Positions 34,548-43,713 are shown, numbered from the stretch's first letter. The stretch: DNA of 64,000 bases from Georgenia daeguensis (GCF_039537705.1 NZ_BAABBA010000005.1:182099-246098), one strand, 5' to 3'. Notes: generated by a model from the letters alone, not told the origin. Translations and numbers: made by a program.

Positions 34548-35986
34548 CAGTCCGTTCCCTTCACGTGCCAGCGTGCACCGCCGGCGGAGTCCTCGACCAC
34601 CACGCCCGCCTCGGCGAGGCGGTCGCGCAGCGCGTCGGCCCGCGCCCAGTCCTTGGCGGCCCGCGCCGCGTCCCGCTCGCGCAGGACGGCGGTGACGAGC
34701 GTGTCCAGCGCGGCGTGCTCGGCCGTGCCCTCGCCGCCGCCCGAGGCGCGCCACGGCGCCGCGAGCGGGTCGAGCCCGAGGACGTCCAGCATGGCCCGGA
34801 CCTGCAGCTGCGCGCTGCGGGTGGTGACGTCGTCCCGCTCCGCCAGGGCGGTGTTGCCCGCGCGCAGGTGCTCGTGCACCACGGCGAGCGCGGCGGAGAT
34901 GTTCAGGTCGTCGTCCATCGCCTCGACGAACGCGGGCGGCAGCTGCCCCGGGCCCTGCGCGGCGACCTCCTCGGCCGGCACCTCGCCGACGCGCTCGACC
35001 GAGCGGTTGACGAAGCCGGTGAAGCGCTCCCACGAGCCGGCGGCCTCGGCGAGGGTGACGTCGGAGAACTCCACCGTGGAGCGGTAGTGGACGGTGCCGA
35101 GCGCGTAGCGCAGCACGGCGGCGTCCGTGCGGCCGAGCACCTCGGAGACCACCAGGGAGTTGCCGAGCGACTTGCTCATCTTCTCGCCGCCGGTGGTCAC
35201 CCAGGCGTTGTGGACCCAGTGCCGGGCGAAGCCGAGCCCGGCGGCGTGGGACTGCGCCTGCTCGTTCTCGTGGTGGGGGAAGCGCAGGTCGATGCCGCCG
35301 CCGTGGATGTCGAACGTCTCACCGAGGTAGCGGCGCGCCATGGCGGAGCACTCGAGGTGCCAGCCCGGCCGGCCGCGCCCGAACGGCGTGGGCCATGACG
35401 CGGTCGCCGGCTCGCCCGGCTTGGGGGCCTTCCACAGCGCGAAGTCGCGCGGGTCGCGCTTGTCCGGCTCGGCGTCGGCGTCGTCGGAGACGGTCATGTT
35501 CTCGAGCGCCTGGCGGGTCAGGGAGCCGTACTCGGGCAGGGAGCGCACGTCGAAGTAGACGTTGCCGTCCGTGCCGCGGTAGGCGTGCCCGCGCTCGGCG
35601 AGCAGCTCCATGAGCTCGACCATCTCGGTGACGTGCCCGGTGGCGCGGGGCTCGTACGTGGGGCGTGCGACGCCGAGGGCGTCGTAGGCGGCGGTGAACT
35701 CCTGCTCGAACCGGTACGCCCACGCCCACCACGGGCAGCCGGCCTCCGCCGACTTCGCCAGGATCTTGTCGTCGATGTCGGTGACGTTGCGGACGAGCGT
35801 CACGTCCAGCCCGGTGCGGCGGAGCCAGCGGACCAGGACGTCGAAGGCGATGGAGGCGCGCATGTGGCCCACGTGCGGGGCTCCCTGCACGGTGGCGCCG
35901 CACAGGTAGATGCCGACCTTGCCCGGTTCCAGGGGCTCGAAGGGGCGCACCGACCGCGTCGCGGAGTCGTACAGTCTCAGGCTCAC
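34547..35986 (-). CDS. cysS: Cysteinyl-tRNA synthetase
   Basis: This class I synthetase of 479 residues has the zinc-ligand/HIGH region YLCGATVQGAPHVGHMR and the KMSKS loop (EKMSKSLGN). Zinc-binding His-Glu in HHENEQAQS is present. It charges tRNA-Cys. GTG start six bases from a TAGCCT hexamer. rlmB follows, the usual order in actinobacteria. Confidence 0.97.
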   Translation of the reverse strand: MSLRLYDSATRSVRPFEPLEPGKVGIYLCGATVQGAPHVGHMRASIAFDVLVRWLRRTGLDVTLVRNVTDIDDKILAKSAEAGCPWWAWAYRFEQEFTAAYDALGVARPTYEPRATGHVTEMVELMELLAERGHAYRGTDGNVYFDVRSLPEYGSLTRQALENMTVSDDADAEPDKRDPRDFALWKAPKPGEPATASWPTPFGRGRPGWHLECSAMARRYLGETFDIHGGGIDLRFPHHENEQAQSHAAGLGFARHWVHNAWVTTGGEKMSKSLGNSLVVSEVLGRTDAAVLRYALGTVHYRSTVEFSDVTLAEAAGSWERFTGFVNRSVERVGEVPAEEVAAQGPGQLPPAFVEAMDDDLNISAALAVVHEHLRAGNTALAERDDVTTRSAQLQVRAMLDVLGLDPLAAPWRASGGGEGTAEHAALDTLVTAVLRERDAARAAKDWARADALRDRLAEAGVVVEDSAGGARWHVKGTD

Positions 35987-35992
35987 CTGCCC

Positions 35993-35998
35993 AGGCTA
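35993..35998 (-). promoter_or_regulatory. Leaderless-type -10 hexamer TAGCCT for cysS-rlmB
   Basis: Minus-strand TAGCCT, six bases, then GTG at 35986. Confidence 0.6.
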
Positions 35999-36068
35999 CC
36001 GGGGCGGGCCGCCCCGGCCTTTCGGGCGGTCGCCGCGGGTTGACCACTCGGCGGACACCCCGGGCCGC

Positions 36069-36074
36069 TACGGT
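36069..36074 (+). promoter_or_regulatory. Leaderless-type -10 hexamer TACGGT
   Basis: TACGGT, seven bases, then GTG at 36082. The cysS promoter points the other way 71 bp to the left. Confidence 0.55.
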
Positions 36075-36081
36075 GCGCGGT

Positions 36082-37428
36082 GTGAGCAACGGACCGCTGC
36101 CCGAGTTCCATGCCGACACCGCCCAGCTCCCCGGGCCGGCGCCCGTCGTGGCTCGCCCGGCGCCGCGCCGCACGGTCGCGGCGTGGAGCCTGTGGGACCT
36201 GGGGTCCAACGCCTTCAACACCGTGATCCTGTCGTTCGTGTTCTCCGTGTACGTCACGGGCACGGTGGCGGCGGACCCGGAGAACGGGCAGCAGGTCTAC
36301 TCCAACGCCCAGACCGTGGCGGGGATCCTGGTGGCGTTGCTCGCCCCGCTGATGGGGGCGTGGGCGGACCGGGTGCGCAACCGCCGTCTGCTGCTGACCG
36401 TCTCGACGCTCGCGGTCGTCGCGACCATGGCGGCGATGTGGTTCGTGCGCCCGGAGAACAGCTACCTCCTGCTCGGCGTCAGCCTGATCGCGCTGGCTTC
36501 CGTGATCGCCGAGATCGCCGGGGTCTTCTACAACGGCATGCTGCTGCAGATATCCACCCCCAGCACCGTGGGGCGCATCTCCGGCACGGCGTGGGCGCTC
36601 GGCTACGTGGGCGGCGTCATCGCCCTGGTCGTGGCACTGTTCGGGTTCATCCTCGAAGGTGGGGTGCTGGGGCTGCCCACCGAGGACGCGCAGAACGCCC
36701 GCGCTGTGGCGCTGATGTGCGCCGCCTGGTTCCTCGTCTTCTCCGTCCCGGTCATGATCTGGGGCCCCCGCGAGGCGCCCGAGGCCATCATGGTGCGCGC
36801 ACCGTTCCGACCGGTCCAGGCCTACCGGGACATCGTCGCGCGGGTGGTGCGGATGTGGCGCCAGGAGCGGTCGCTGCTCCACTTCCTGGTCGCCGCGGCG
36901 GTCTACCGGGACGGCCTGAGCGCAGTGTTCTCCTTCGCGGGTGTCATCGCCGCCACCTCCTACGGGATGGACACCGTTCAGGTGGTCACCTTCGGCATCG
37001 CCGCGAACGTCGTCGCGGCCCTCGGCACGTGGGTCTTCGGCAAGGTCGACGACCGGGTGGGTCCACGCCCCGTGATCGTCGGCTCGCTCACGGCGATGAT
37101 CGTGTTCGGGCTCGTCATCGTCGCGTTCGACGCCACTTCCGTGTTCTGGGTGTTCGGCATGGGGATCGCCTCCCTCGTCGGGGCGGTCCAGTCCGCGTCG
37201 CGCACGCTCCTCACGCGGATGGTGCCGCCGCAGGAGGCCAACGAGACCTTCGGCCTCTACGCCACGGCCGGCCGGGCCGTCAGCTTCATCTCCCCCGCGC
37301 TCATCGCGGTGTTCACCGCGGTCGCCGGCGCCCGGACGGGCATGCTGGGCATCGTGCTGACCCTTGCGCTCGGGCTGGCGCTCTTCTGGCGGTTGCGGGT
37401 CCCCGGTGTGACCTCGCGGGTGCGCTGA
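36082..37428 (+). CDS. MFS transporter, UMF1/Atg22-like
   Basis: The 448-residue protein has about 12 hydrophobic segments and an N-terminal AAWSLWDLGSNAFNTVILSFVFSVY region typical (in parts) of the UMF1 branch, whose yeast member Atg22 exports amino acids from the vacuole. The loop GAWADRVRNRR fits the MFS motif between helices 2 and 3. The substrate is unknown. GTG at 36082 is taken from the -10 spacing. Confidence 0.87.
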   Translation: MSNGPLPEFHADTAQLPGPAPVVARPAPRRTVAAWSLWDLGSNAFNTVILSFVFSVYVTGTVAADPENGQQVYSNAQTVAGILVALLAPLMGAWADRVRNRRLLLTVSTLAVVATMAAMWFVRPENSYLLLGVSLIALASVIAEIAGVFYNGMLLQISTPSTVGRISGTAWALGYVGGVIALVVALFGFILEGGVLGLPTEDAQNARAVALMCAAWFLVFSVPVMIWGPREAPEAIMVRAPFRPVQAYRDIVARVVRMWRQERSLLHFLVAAAVYRDGLSAVFSFAGVIAATSYGMDTVQVVTFGIAANVVAALGTWVFGKVDDRVGPRPVIVGSLTAMIVFGLVIVAFDATSVFWVFGMGIASLVGAVQSASRTLLTRMVPPQEANETFGLYATAGRAVSFISPALIAVFTAVAGARTGMLGIVLTLALGLALFWRLRVPGVTSRVR

Positions 37429-37460
37429 CCGGCACGGTCCGGCAGTGCGCGGTCCTGCCC

Positions 37461-37958
37461 TCAGGCCGCCTCGAGCGGCCTGCGCACCACGAGCGCGGTG
37501 GCGACGGCGGCCACGCCCTCGCCGCGGCCGGTGAACCCGAGCCCGTCGGTGGTGGTGGCGGAGAGCGAGACCGGCGCCCCGAGCGCCTCGGACATCGCCT
37601 CCTCCGCCTCGGCCCGGCGGCGGCCGATCCGCGGGCGGACCCCGATCACCTGGACCGCGACGTTGCCGATCTCCCAGCCCGCCTCGGCCAGCCGGCGTGC
37701 GGTCTCGGCCAGCATCCGCTCCCCGGAGGCGCCGGACCACTCTGGGTCGGCGGTGCCGAACTGGCCGCCCAGGTCCCCGAGCCCGGCGGCGGAGAAGAGG
37801 GCGTCGCAGGCGGCGTGGGCGGCGACGTCGGCGTCGGAGTGGCCCTCGAGGCCGGTCTCGCCGGGCCAGTCCAGGCAGGCCAGCCGCATCGGGCGGCCGG
37901 AGCCCGCGGGCGCGAAGGCGTGCACGTCCGTGCCGATCCCGGTGCGTGGCAGCTGCAT
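37461..37958 (-). CDS. ispF: 2-C-methyl-D-erythritol 2,4-cyclodiphosphate synthase
   Basis: This 165-residue enzyme makes the cyclic diphosphate of the MEP isoprenoid pathway. GIGTDVHAF gives the metal Asp and His, GHSDADVAAHAACDAL is the core signature, and SLSATTTDGLGFTGRGEGVAA closes the substrate site. It lies just after ispD, but a -10 hexamer overlaps the ispD stop, so it may have its own promoter. Confidence 0.97.
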   Translation of the reverse strand: MQLPRTGIGTDVHAFAPAGSGRPMRLACLDWPGETGLEGHSDADVAAHAACDALFSAAGLGDLGGQFGTADPEWSGASGERMLAETARRLAEAGWEIGNVAVQVIGVRPRIGRRRAEAEEAMSEALGAPVSLSATTTDGLGFTGRGEGVAAVATALVVRRPLEAA

Positions 37959-37965
37959 GCGCGCC

Positions 37966-37971
37966 AGGTTA
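37966..37971 (-). promoter_or_regulatory. Leaderless-type -10 hexamer TAACCT overlapping the ispD stop codon
   Basis: TAACCT on the minus strand contains the TAA stop of ispD and stands seven bases before the ATG of ispF, which lacks a Shine-Dalgarno. Confidence 0.5.
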
Positions 37972-38694
37972 GTGGTCCTCGGCGAGCAGGAGCTCCGCGA
38001 GCGCCAGGTCGCGCGGCGTGGTGATCTTCAGGGCGCGCTCGTCGCCCGGGACGACCCACACCCGCTCCCCCAGCGCCTCCACGAGCCCGGCGTCGTCGGA
38101 GACCGCCGCGGCCTCGTCACCGGCGCGGTGCGCGCCGGCGGCGTGCGCGGCGTCGAGCAGCGCCCGGTCGAACCCCTGGGGCGTCTGGACCGCGCGGAGG
38201 TCCAGGCGCGGGACGGTGGCCACCACCGGCGCGGCACCGTCGGGGCCGGCGTCGCCGACCCGCTTGACGGTATCGGTGACCGGCACGGCGGGGACGACGG
38301 CGCGGTGGCCGGCCCGCACGGCGGCCTCGACGGCGCGGACGAGGGCGGGCGGGGTCAGGCAGCGGGCGGCGTCGTGCACGAGGACCACGTCGACGTCGTC
38401 ACCGAGCGCGGCCAGGCCCGCCGCGACCGACGCCTGGCGGGTGGGCCCGCCGGCGACGACGCGCGCGGGAACGTCCGTGCCGGGCACGGTGCCGCCCGGG
38501 AAGAGCGCGGCGAAGGCGTCGCGCTCCGCCGCGGGGACGGTGACGACGACGGCGCCGATGCAGCCGGCGCGGGCGAGCCCGACGGCCGCCCGCAGGACGA
38601 GAGGCTGCCCGCCGAGCTCGACGAGCGCCTTGGGCAGCGCGCGTCCGAGCCGGGTGCCGGAGCCGGCCGCGGTCAGGACGGCGGCCGAGCTCAT
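37969..38694 (-). CDS. ispD: 2-C-methyl-D-erythritol 4-phosphate cytidylyltransferase
   Basis: The 241-residue MEP-pathway enzyme transfers CMP to methylerythritol phosphate. LTAAGSGTRLGRALPKAL is the CTP-binding loop, and VLVHDAARCLTP and ITTPRDLALAE fit the family. ATG at 38694. It lies 45 bp after carD and before ispF, the conserved actinobacterial order. Confidence 0.96.
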   Translation of the reverse strand: MSSAAVLTAAGSGTRLGRALPKALVELGGQPLVLRAAVGLARAGCIGAVVVTVPAAERDAFAALFPGGTVPGTDVPARVVAGGPTRQASVAAGLAALGDDVDVVLVHDAARCLTPPALVRAVEAAVRAGHRAVVPAVPVTDTVKRVGDAGPDGAAPVVATVPRLDLRAVQTPQGFDRALLDAAHAAGAHRAGDEAAAVSDDAGLVEALGERVWVVPGDERALKITTPRDLALAELLLAEDH

Positions 38695-38739
38695 GCGCGA
38701 AGAACGCCCACGCGGACGTCCGCCCCGGTCACCGCGCGA

Positions 38740-39222
38740 TCAGGACGCGAGAACGTCGTCCAGGATCGCCTCGGCCTTGTCCTCCTCGGTCTTCTCCGCC
38801 AGGGCGAGCTCGGAGACGAGGATCTGACGAGCCTTGGCGAGCATGCGCTTCTCGCCCGCGGAGAGCCCGCGGTCGGTGTCGCGGCGGGACAGGTCGCGCA
38901 CCACCTCGGCCACCTTGATGATGTCGCCGGAGGCGATCTTCTCGACGTTCGCCTTGTACCGGCGCGACCAGTTGGTCGGCTCCTCGGTGTAGGGCGCACG
39001 AAGCACGTCGAAGACCTTCTCGAGGCCCTCGGTACCGACGACGTCACGCACCCCGACCAGGTCCACGTTCTCGGCCGGGACCTGGATGGTCAGGTCGCCC
39101 TGGGCGACCCGGAGGTGGAGGTACAGCTTCTCCTCGCCGCGGATGACGCGGGTGGAGATGTCCTCGATGAGTGCCGCCCCGTGATGGGGGTAGACGACGG
39201 TCTCGCCGACAGCGAAGGTCAT
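38740..39222 (-). CDS. carD: CarD-family RNA polymerase-binding regulator
   Basis: In 160 residues, an N-terminal RNA-polymerase-interaction domain (FAVGETVVYPHHGAALIEDI) is followed by a helical DNA-binding domain with the promoter-wedge Trp in PTNWSRRYKAN. CarD stabilises open complexes at rRNA and many other promoters. Start ATG with AAGGAG upstream. A TAGACT hexamer at 39257 gives a leader of about 30 nt. Confidence 0.97.
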   Translation of the reverse strand: MTFAVGETVVYPHHGAALIEDISTRVIRGEEKLYLHLRVAQGDLTIQVPAENVDLVGVRDVVGTEGLEKVFDVLRAPYTEEPTNWSRRYKANVEKIASGDIIKVAEVVRDLSRRDTDRGLSAGEKRMLAKARQILVSELALAEKTEEDKAEAILDDVLAS

Positions 39223-39256
39223 TGTCGTAAGGCTCCTTCAGTCGCTAAGGGTCCCT

Positions 39257-39262
39257 AGTCTA
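39257..39262 (-). promoter_or_regulatory. -10 hexamer TAGACT for carD
   Basis: Minus-strand TAGACT, 34 bases before the start codon. Unlike many neighbours this gene keeps a leader and a Shine-Dalgarno. Confidence 0.5.
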
Positions 39263-39431
39263 ACACGGAAAAGTGGCGAGATTCTGCGGCTCGTGAGGGA
39301 CGCGACAAAACGGGGGCACACCCGGTGGCCGGGGCGCCCCCGCCGGCGGCTGCGTCCGCCTCGTGGATCCCTCGGGTAACCTCCCCCTGGGAGGGACCGC
39401 GCGCTGTCCCGATCTAGACGAAGGAGAACCC

Positions 39432-39905
39432 GTGGTCCGCACCACCCGTCGCACCCGACTGGCCGCCCTCGCCGCACTGGGCGGGACGCTGACCCTGTCC
39501 GGCTGCGCCGTCGCCAACCCCATCACCACCGCCGAGCCGTACGCGCCCAGCGACGGGATCCGGGTCGCCGTGAGCGACGAGGTCGTCGTCGAGAACCTCA
39601 TGATCCTCACCGAGGGCGAGGGCCAGCCGGGCCACCTGCTCGGCGCCGTGGTGAACAGGTCCGGGGAGGACGTCGAGGTCTCCTTCACCATCGGCGAGGG
39701 CGGTGCCACCGTGCCCGTGCGCGTGGACGCCGGCGAGCACGTGAACTTCACCGACGCGGGCATCACCACCCAGAGCGTCGACGCCGAGCCGGGCGCCACC
39801 ATCCCGGCGACCGTCTCCATGCCGTCGGCCGGCGACGCCCAGGTCGAGGTTCCCGTCCTCGACGGCACCATCCCGCCCTACGACGAGTACCTCGACCAGG
39901 CCTGA
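39432..39905 (+). CDS. Secreted lipoprotein, DUF461/copper-chaperone-like fold
   Basis: The 157-residue precursor has an Arg-rich signal peptide and lipobox (TLSGC, Cys ~25). The mature domain is beta-rich (VVVENLMILTEGEGQPGHLLGAVVN) and resembles the DUF461/PCuAC-like fold of actinobacterial lipoproteins, but the Met/His copper ligands of PCuAC are not apparent. GTG at 39432 with AAGGAG seven bases upstream. Confidence 0.72.
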   Translation: MVRTTRRTRLAALAALGGTLTLSGCAVANPITTAEPYAPSDGIRVAVSDEVVVENLMILTEGEGQPGHLLGAVVNRSGEDVEVSFTIGEGGATVPVRVDAGEHVNFTDAGITTQSVDAEPGATIPATVSMPSAGDAQVEVPVLDGTIPPYDEYLDQA

Positions 39906-39944
39906 CCCTCCCGGCCGCGCGCGGCGGCGCGCAGGTCCGGCGAC

Positions 39945-39978
39945 GAGCCCCCGGGACGCACCAGCGTCCCGGGGGCTC
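39945..39978. terminator. Bidirectional hairpin terminator
   Basis: A 15-bp stem (39945-39959 with 39964-39978) and ACCA loop between the convergent lipoprotein and regX3 genes. Confidence 0.85.
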
Positions 39979-39990
39979 CGTCGTCGACGC

Positions 39991-40683
39991 TCAGGCCTCC
40001 GGGGTGACGAGCTTGTAGCCGAGTCCGCGGACGGTCTGCAGCATGGTGGGGCGTGCCGGGTCCTGCTCGATCTTGGCCCGCACGCGCTTGACGTGGACGT
40101 CGAGCGTCTTGGTGTCGCCGACGTAGTTGGCGCCCCAGATGCGGTCGATCAGCTGGCCCCGGGTGAGCACGCGGTCCGGGTTGCGCAGGAAGAGCTCGAG
40201 CAGCTCGAACTCGCGCAGCGGCATGGCGACCGGCTCGTCGTCGACGCTGAGCTCGTGGCGGTCCACGTCCATGCGGACCCGTCCGACGGCGAGCACCGAC
40301 GGCTCGGAGAGGTCGTCCTGCCCCGCGCCGCGGCGCAGCACGGCGTGGACGCGCGCGACGAGCTCGCGGTACGAGTAGGGCTTGGTGACGTAGTCGTCGG
40401 CGCCGATCTCGAGCCCGACCACCTTGTCGATCTCGCTGTCCTTGGCGGTGAGCATGATGACGGGGACGTTGCTGCGCTGGCGCAGCTGCCGGCACACCTC
40501 GGTGCCGGAGAGCCCCGGCAGCATCAGGTCGAGAAGGACGATGTCCACGCCGCCGCGGTCGAACGCGGCCACGGCGTCGTGCCCGTCGGCCACCGCGACG
40601 ACCTCGTAACCGTCGCGCTCCAGCTTGAAGGTGAGCGGCTCGCGGTAGGAGGCCTCGTCCTCCACCAGCAGGATGGTCGTCAT
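39991..40683 (-). CDS. regX3: Response regulator RegX3 (OmpR/PhoB family)
   Basis: In this 230-residue regulator, the receiver has DE near 8-9, phospho-Asp in DIVLLDLMLPG (~52), and Lys in VTKPYSYREL. The winged-helix domain ends with LDVHVKRVRAKIE and TVRGLGYKL. With SenX3 it should control phosphate-starvation genes. Its ATG shares one base with the senX3 stop (TGATG). Confidence 0.94.
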   Translation of the reverse strand: MTTILLVEDEASYREPLTFKLERDGYEVVAVADGHDAVAAFDRGGVDIVLLDLMLPGLSGTEVCRQLRQRSNVPVIMLTAKDSEIDKVVGLEIGADDYVTKPYSYRELVARVHAVLRRGAGQDDLSEPSVLAVGRVRMDVDRHELSVDDEPVAMPLREFELLELFLRNPDRVLTRGQLIDRIWGANYVGDTKTLDVHVKRVRAKIEQDPARPTMLQTVRGLGYKLVTPEA

Positions 40684-41912
40684 CAGTGGGTGTCCTCCAT
40701 GGCGTCGGTCCTCCGGGGGGCGGGGAGCCCCCCGGCTTCGTCTGCTGCGTCGGCGGCGGCCTGAGCGCCCGCCTCGTCGGGGGTGGCGGGGCCGTAGGCC
40801 TCGGGCAGGACGAGGGTGAACGTCGAGCCCTTGCCCTCGGTCGACCACAGCTCGACGCGCCCGCCGTGGTCGTTGGCGATGTGCTTGACGATGCTCAGCC
40901 CGAGGCCGGAGCCGCCCGTCTCGCGCGAGCGGGCCTCGTCGCCCCGGTAGAAGCGCTCGAAGACCCGCTCGCGCTGCTCGGGGCCGATGCCCGCGCCCTG
41001 GTCGACGACGGCGATGCGCACCAGCGCGTCCCGGCGCTGGACGCCCACGGAGACCCGGCCGGTCGGTGCGGAGTAGCGGACGGCGTTGTCGAGGAGGTTG
41101 CGCACGGCCGTGGTGAGCAGCGCCGCGTCGCCGTAGACCTTCACGCCCTTCTCGCCGCCGAGCACCAGGGTGACCTTGCGGGACATCGCCTCCACGCGCA
41201 CCCGGTCGACCGCCTCGGCCACCACCGCGTCGAGGTCGACCAGCTCGGGATCCACGAGGGCGTCCGGCTCCTGCAGGCGCGAGAGGTCGATGAGCTCCTG
41301 GACGAGGGAGGCCAGGCGCGCCGACTCCTTCTGCATCTGCCCGGCGAAGTGACGCACCGTGTCCGGCTCGTCGGCGGCGTCGGCGACCGTCTCGGCGAGG
41401 AGGCCGAGCGCGCCGACGGGCGTCTTGAGCTCGTGCGAGACGTTGGCGGTGAAGTCCCGGCGCATCTCCTCGAGCCGGCGCGCGGCCGTACGGTCCTCGG
41501 CGAGCACGAGCACCCGGCCGTGGCGCAGCGGCGCGACGCGCACCTGCATCCGCAGCGTGCCCGCACCCTCCACCGGGCCGCGGGACAGGGTGAGCTCCTC
41601 GTCCCGGATGCGCCCGTCCCGCCGTACGCCGTCGACCATGTCGCGAACCTCGGGGTGGGCGACGACGTCGTTGCGGACCAGGCCGAAGGCGTAGGCGGCG
41701 GCGCTGGCCCGCTGGACGTCGCCGTCGGGCTCGAGGACGAGGACCGCCTGCGGGAGCACGGAGAGGACCGAGATGACGTCGTCCAGCCCGTCCCCCCGAC
41801 CGGTGTCGCGGTAGCCGCTCCGCTCACGCTCACTCACGAGGAACGCGATGATCCCGGCAGCGACCACGAGCAGAGCCAGCAGCACGACGCTGAGGATCTG
41901 CATGAACTCCAT
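40683..41912 (-). CDS. senX3: Sensor histidine kinase SenX3
   Basis: The 409-residue kinase has one N-terminal transmembrane helix, a PAS-like region, HisKA motif FTANVSHELKTPVGAL (phospho-His), and HATPase boxes NLLDNAVRYS, DQGAGIG, GGSGLGLSIVKHI. This single-helix layout is that of SenX3, the phosphate-sensing partner of RegX3 working with PhoU, which lies divergently 163 bp away. ATG at 41912 is six bases from a TACCCT hexamer. A second ATG three codons on is possible. Confidence 0.94.
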   Translation of the reverse strand: MEFMQILSVVLLALLVVAAGIIAFLVSERERSGYRDTGRGDGLDDVISVLSVLPQAVLVLEPDGDVQRASAAAYAFGLVRNDVVAHPEVRDMVDGVRRDGRIRDEELTLSRGPVEGAGTLRMQVRVAPLRHGRVLVLAEDRTAARRLEEMRRDFTANVSHELKTPVGALGLLAETVADAADEPDTVRHFAGQMQKESARLASLVQELIDLSRLQEPDALVDPELVDLDAVVAEAVDRVRVEAMSRKVTLVLGGEKGVKVYGDAALLTTAVRNLLDNAVRYSAPTGRVSVGVQRRDALVRIAVVDQGAGIGPEQRERVFERFYRGDEARSRETGGSGLGLSIVKHIANDHGGRVELWSTEGKGSTFTLVLPEAYGPATPDEAGAQAAADAADEAGGLPAPRRTDAMEDTH

Positions 41913-41918
41913 GCCCCG

Positions 41919-41924
41919 AGGGTA
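41919..41924 (-). promoter_or_regulatory. Leaderless-type -10 hexamer TACCCT for senX3-regX3
   Basis: Minus-strand TACCCT, six bases, then ATG at 41912. Confidence 0.6.
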
Positions 41925-42075
41925 GGGCGCGGTTCGCCAGTTCACCGAGACGGCCCCGGGGCGTCATCCCGCGTTCATCGCGCGGCCATCGGTCGTACAC
42001 TGCGGGCCGCTTGGCTACGGTAGGGGAACAGATATCCCGCTCGCAGCGGGGGAAGAGCGACCGAGGGAGCCTGCG

Positions 42076-42789
42076 ATGCGTGAGATCTTCAAGCAAGAGA
42101 TGGAGCAGCTCGGCGGCGATCTGCTGACCATGGCCAAGCACATGAGCTCCGCGATCGAGAAGGCCACCAAGGCGCTCGAGACGGCGGACCTCACCCTGGC
42201 CGAGGAGGTCATCGACGCCGACCGGCAGATCGACGAGATCGAGCGGAGCCTGGACGAGCAGGGCGTCTCGCTGCTCGCGCGGCAGCAGCCGGTGGCCACG
42301 GACCTGCGGGTCGTCGTCTCCGCCATGCGCCTGTCCGCCACGATCGAGCGGATGGGTGACCTGGCCCGCCACGTCGCCTACGTCGCGCGCGGCCGCTACC
42401 CGGAGGTCGCGGCGACCGGGCGCACGCGCGAGATCCTGCACCAGATGGGCGAGCAGGCCGTCAAGGTGGCACGCCAGGTGGTCGAGCTGCTGGAGAGCCG
42501 GGACCTGAACCTGGCAGAGCGGATCGAGGCGGACGACGACGTCCTGGACCGCCTCCACCGCGAGTCGTTCCAGGTGGTCCTGGACGATGACGAGCAGCTC
42601 ACCCGCCAGCAGCTGGTCGACGCGGTCCTGCTGGGCCGCTACCTCGAGCGCTTCGGCGACCACGGCGTCTCCGTGGCGCGCCGCGTGTCGTTCCTGGTGA
42701 CCGGCGATCTGCAGAACGCCGTCGTCAACACCGGGGTGCTCGGCCTGAAGGACGAGCAGGTCACCGACCAGGCCGCGCGCCAGGACTGA
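42076..42789 (+). CDS. phoU: Phosphate signalling protein PhoU
   Basis: The 237-residue protein is two repeats of a three-helix bundle, each with an E/DxxxD-type metal motif (VIDADRQIDEIE and ERIEADDDVLDRLH). PhoU links the Pst transporter to the SenX3 kinase and keeps the regulon off in high phosphate. A TACGGT hexamer at 42016-42021 is followed by a ~50-nt leader with GAGGGAG. Confidence 0.95.
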   Translation: MREIFKQEMEQLGGDLLTMAKHMSSAIEKATKALETADLTLAEEVIDADRQIDEIERSLDEQGVSLLARQQPVATDLRVVVSAMRLSATIERMGDLARHVAYVARGRYPEVAATGRTREILHQMGEQAVKVARQVVELLESRDLNLAERIEADDDVLDRLHRESFQVVLDDDEQLTRQQLVDAVLLGRYLERFGDHGVSVARRVSFLVTGDLQNAVVNTGVLGLKDEQVTDQAARQD

Positions 42790-42827
42790 GCCGCCGGTCC
42801 CGCCGGGAGGCGGGGCCCGTGGACCGG

Positions 42828-42860
42828 GAAGGGTCCCGCACCGTCGGTGCGGGACCCTTC
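42828..42860. terminator. Bidirectional hairpin terminator between phoU and gpmA
   Basis: A perfect 15-bp stem (42828-42842 with 42846-42860) with a three-base loop. Confidence 0.88.
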
Positions 42861-42882
42861 CTCGTCGGGGGTGCTGACGCGG

Positions 42883-43620
42883 CTACTTGCCCTGGTTGGC
42901 GACCGCGGCGATGGCGGCCTCGGCCGCCTTCGGGTCGAGGTACTTGCCGCCGCTGACGGTCGGGCGCAGGTTCTCGTCGAGCTCGTAGAGCAGCGGGATG
43001 CCGGTGGGCACGTTCAGGCCCGAGATGGTCTCGTCATCGATGCCGTCGAGGTGCTTGATGATCGCGCGCAGGGAGTTGCCGTGGGCGGCGACGAGCACGG
43101 TCCTGCCCGCCCTGAGGTCCGGGACGATCTCGGCGTTCCAGTACGGCAGGGCACGCTCGAGGACGTCCTTGAGGCACTCGGCGCGCGGGATCGGCTCGCC
43201 GGCGTAGCGCGGCTCGGAGTCCTGGGAGTACTTCGAGCCCAGCTCGATCTCCGGCGGCGGCACGTCGTAGGAGCGGCGCCAGAGCATGAACTGCTCCTCG
43301 CCGTACTCGTCGCGGATCTCCTTCTTGTTCTTGCCCTGCAGCGCCCCGTAGTGGCGCTCGTTGAGGCGCCAGCTGCGCTTGACCGGGATCCAGTGCAGGT
43401 CGGCGACGTCGAGGGCGTAGTTCGCGGTGGAGATGGCGCGGCGCAGGAGCGAGGTGTGGAGGATGTCCGGGGAGACCCCCGCCTCGCGGAGCAGCTCGCC
43501 GCCCCGCTTGGCCTCCTCGACGCCCTTCTCCGACAGGGGCACGTCGACCCAGCCGGTGAAGAGGTTCTTGGCGTTCCAGTCGCTCTCGCCGTGACGGAGC
43601 AGTACCAGGGTGTAGGTCAT
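42883..43620 (-). CDS. gpmA: 2,3-bisphosphoglycerate-dependent phosphoglycerate mutase
   Basis: This 245-residue glycolytic enzyme interconverts 3- and 2-phosphoglycerate. It has LVLLRHGESDWN (phospho-His), NLFTGWVDVPLSEKG, ERHYGALQGKNK, and VLVAAHGNSLRAI (second His). I chose the ATG at 43620 over one three codons upstream because it matches the family start MTYTLVLLRHG. Confidence 0.97.
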   Translation of the reverse strand: MTYTLVLLRHGESDWNAKNLFTGWVDVPLSEKGVEEAKRGGELLREAGVSPDILHTSLLRRAISTANYALDVADLHWIPVKRSWRLNERHYGALQGKNKKEIRDEYGEEQFMLWRRSYDVPPPEIELGSKYSQDSEPRYAGEPIPRAECLKDVLERALPYWNAEIVPDLRAGRTVLVAAHGNSLRAIIKHLDGIDDETISGLNVPTGIPLLYELDENLRPTVSGGKYLDPKAAEAAIAAVANQGK

Positions 43621-43679
43621 GGACCTCATTGTTCCATCATCGCGGCGGGGCACACGCGGGACGTCGGCCCCACGACGCA

Positions 43680-43713
43680 GGCGGCCGGCCACCCCGTCGG
43701 GTGGCCGGCCGCC
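43680..43713. terminator. Hairpin terminator downstream of lsr2
   Basis: A perfect 15-bp stem (43680-43694 with 43699-43713) and CGTC loop, 19 bp past the lsr2 stop. Confidence 0.85.
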
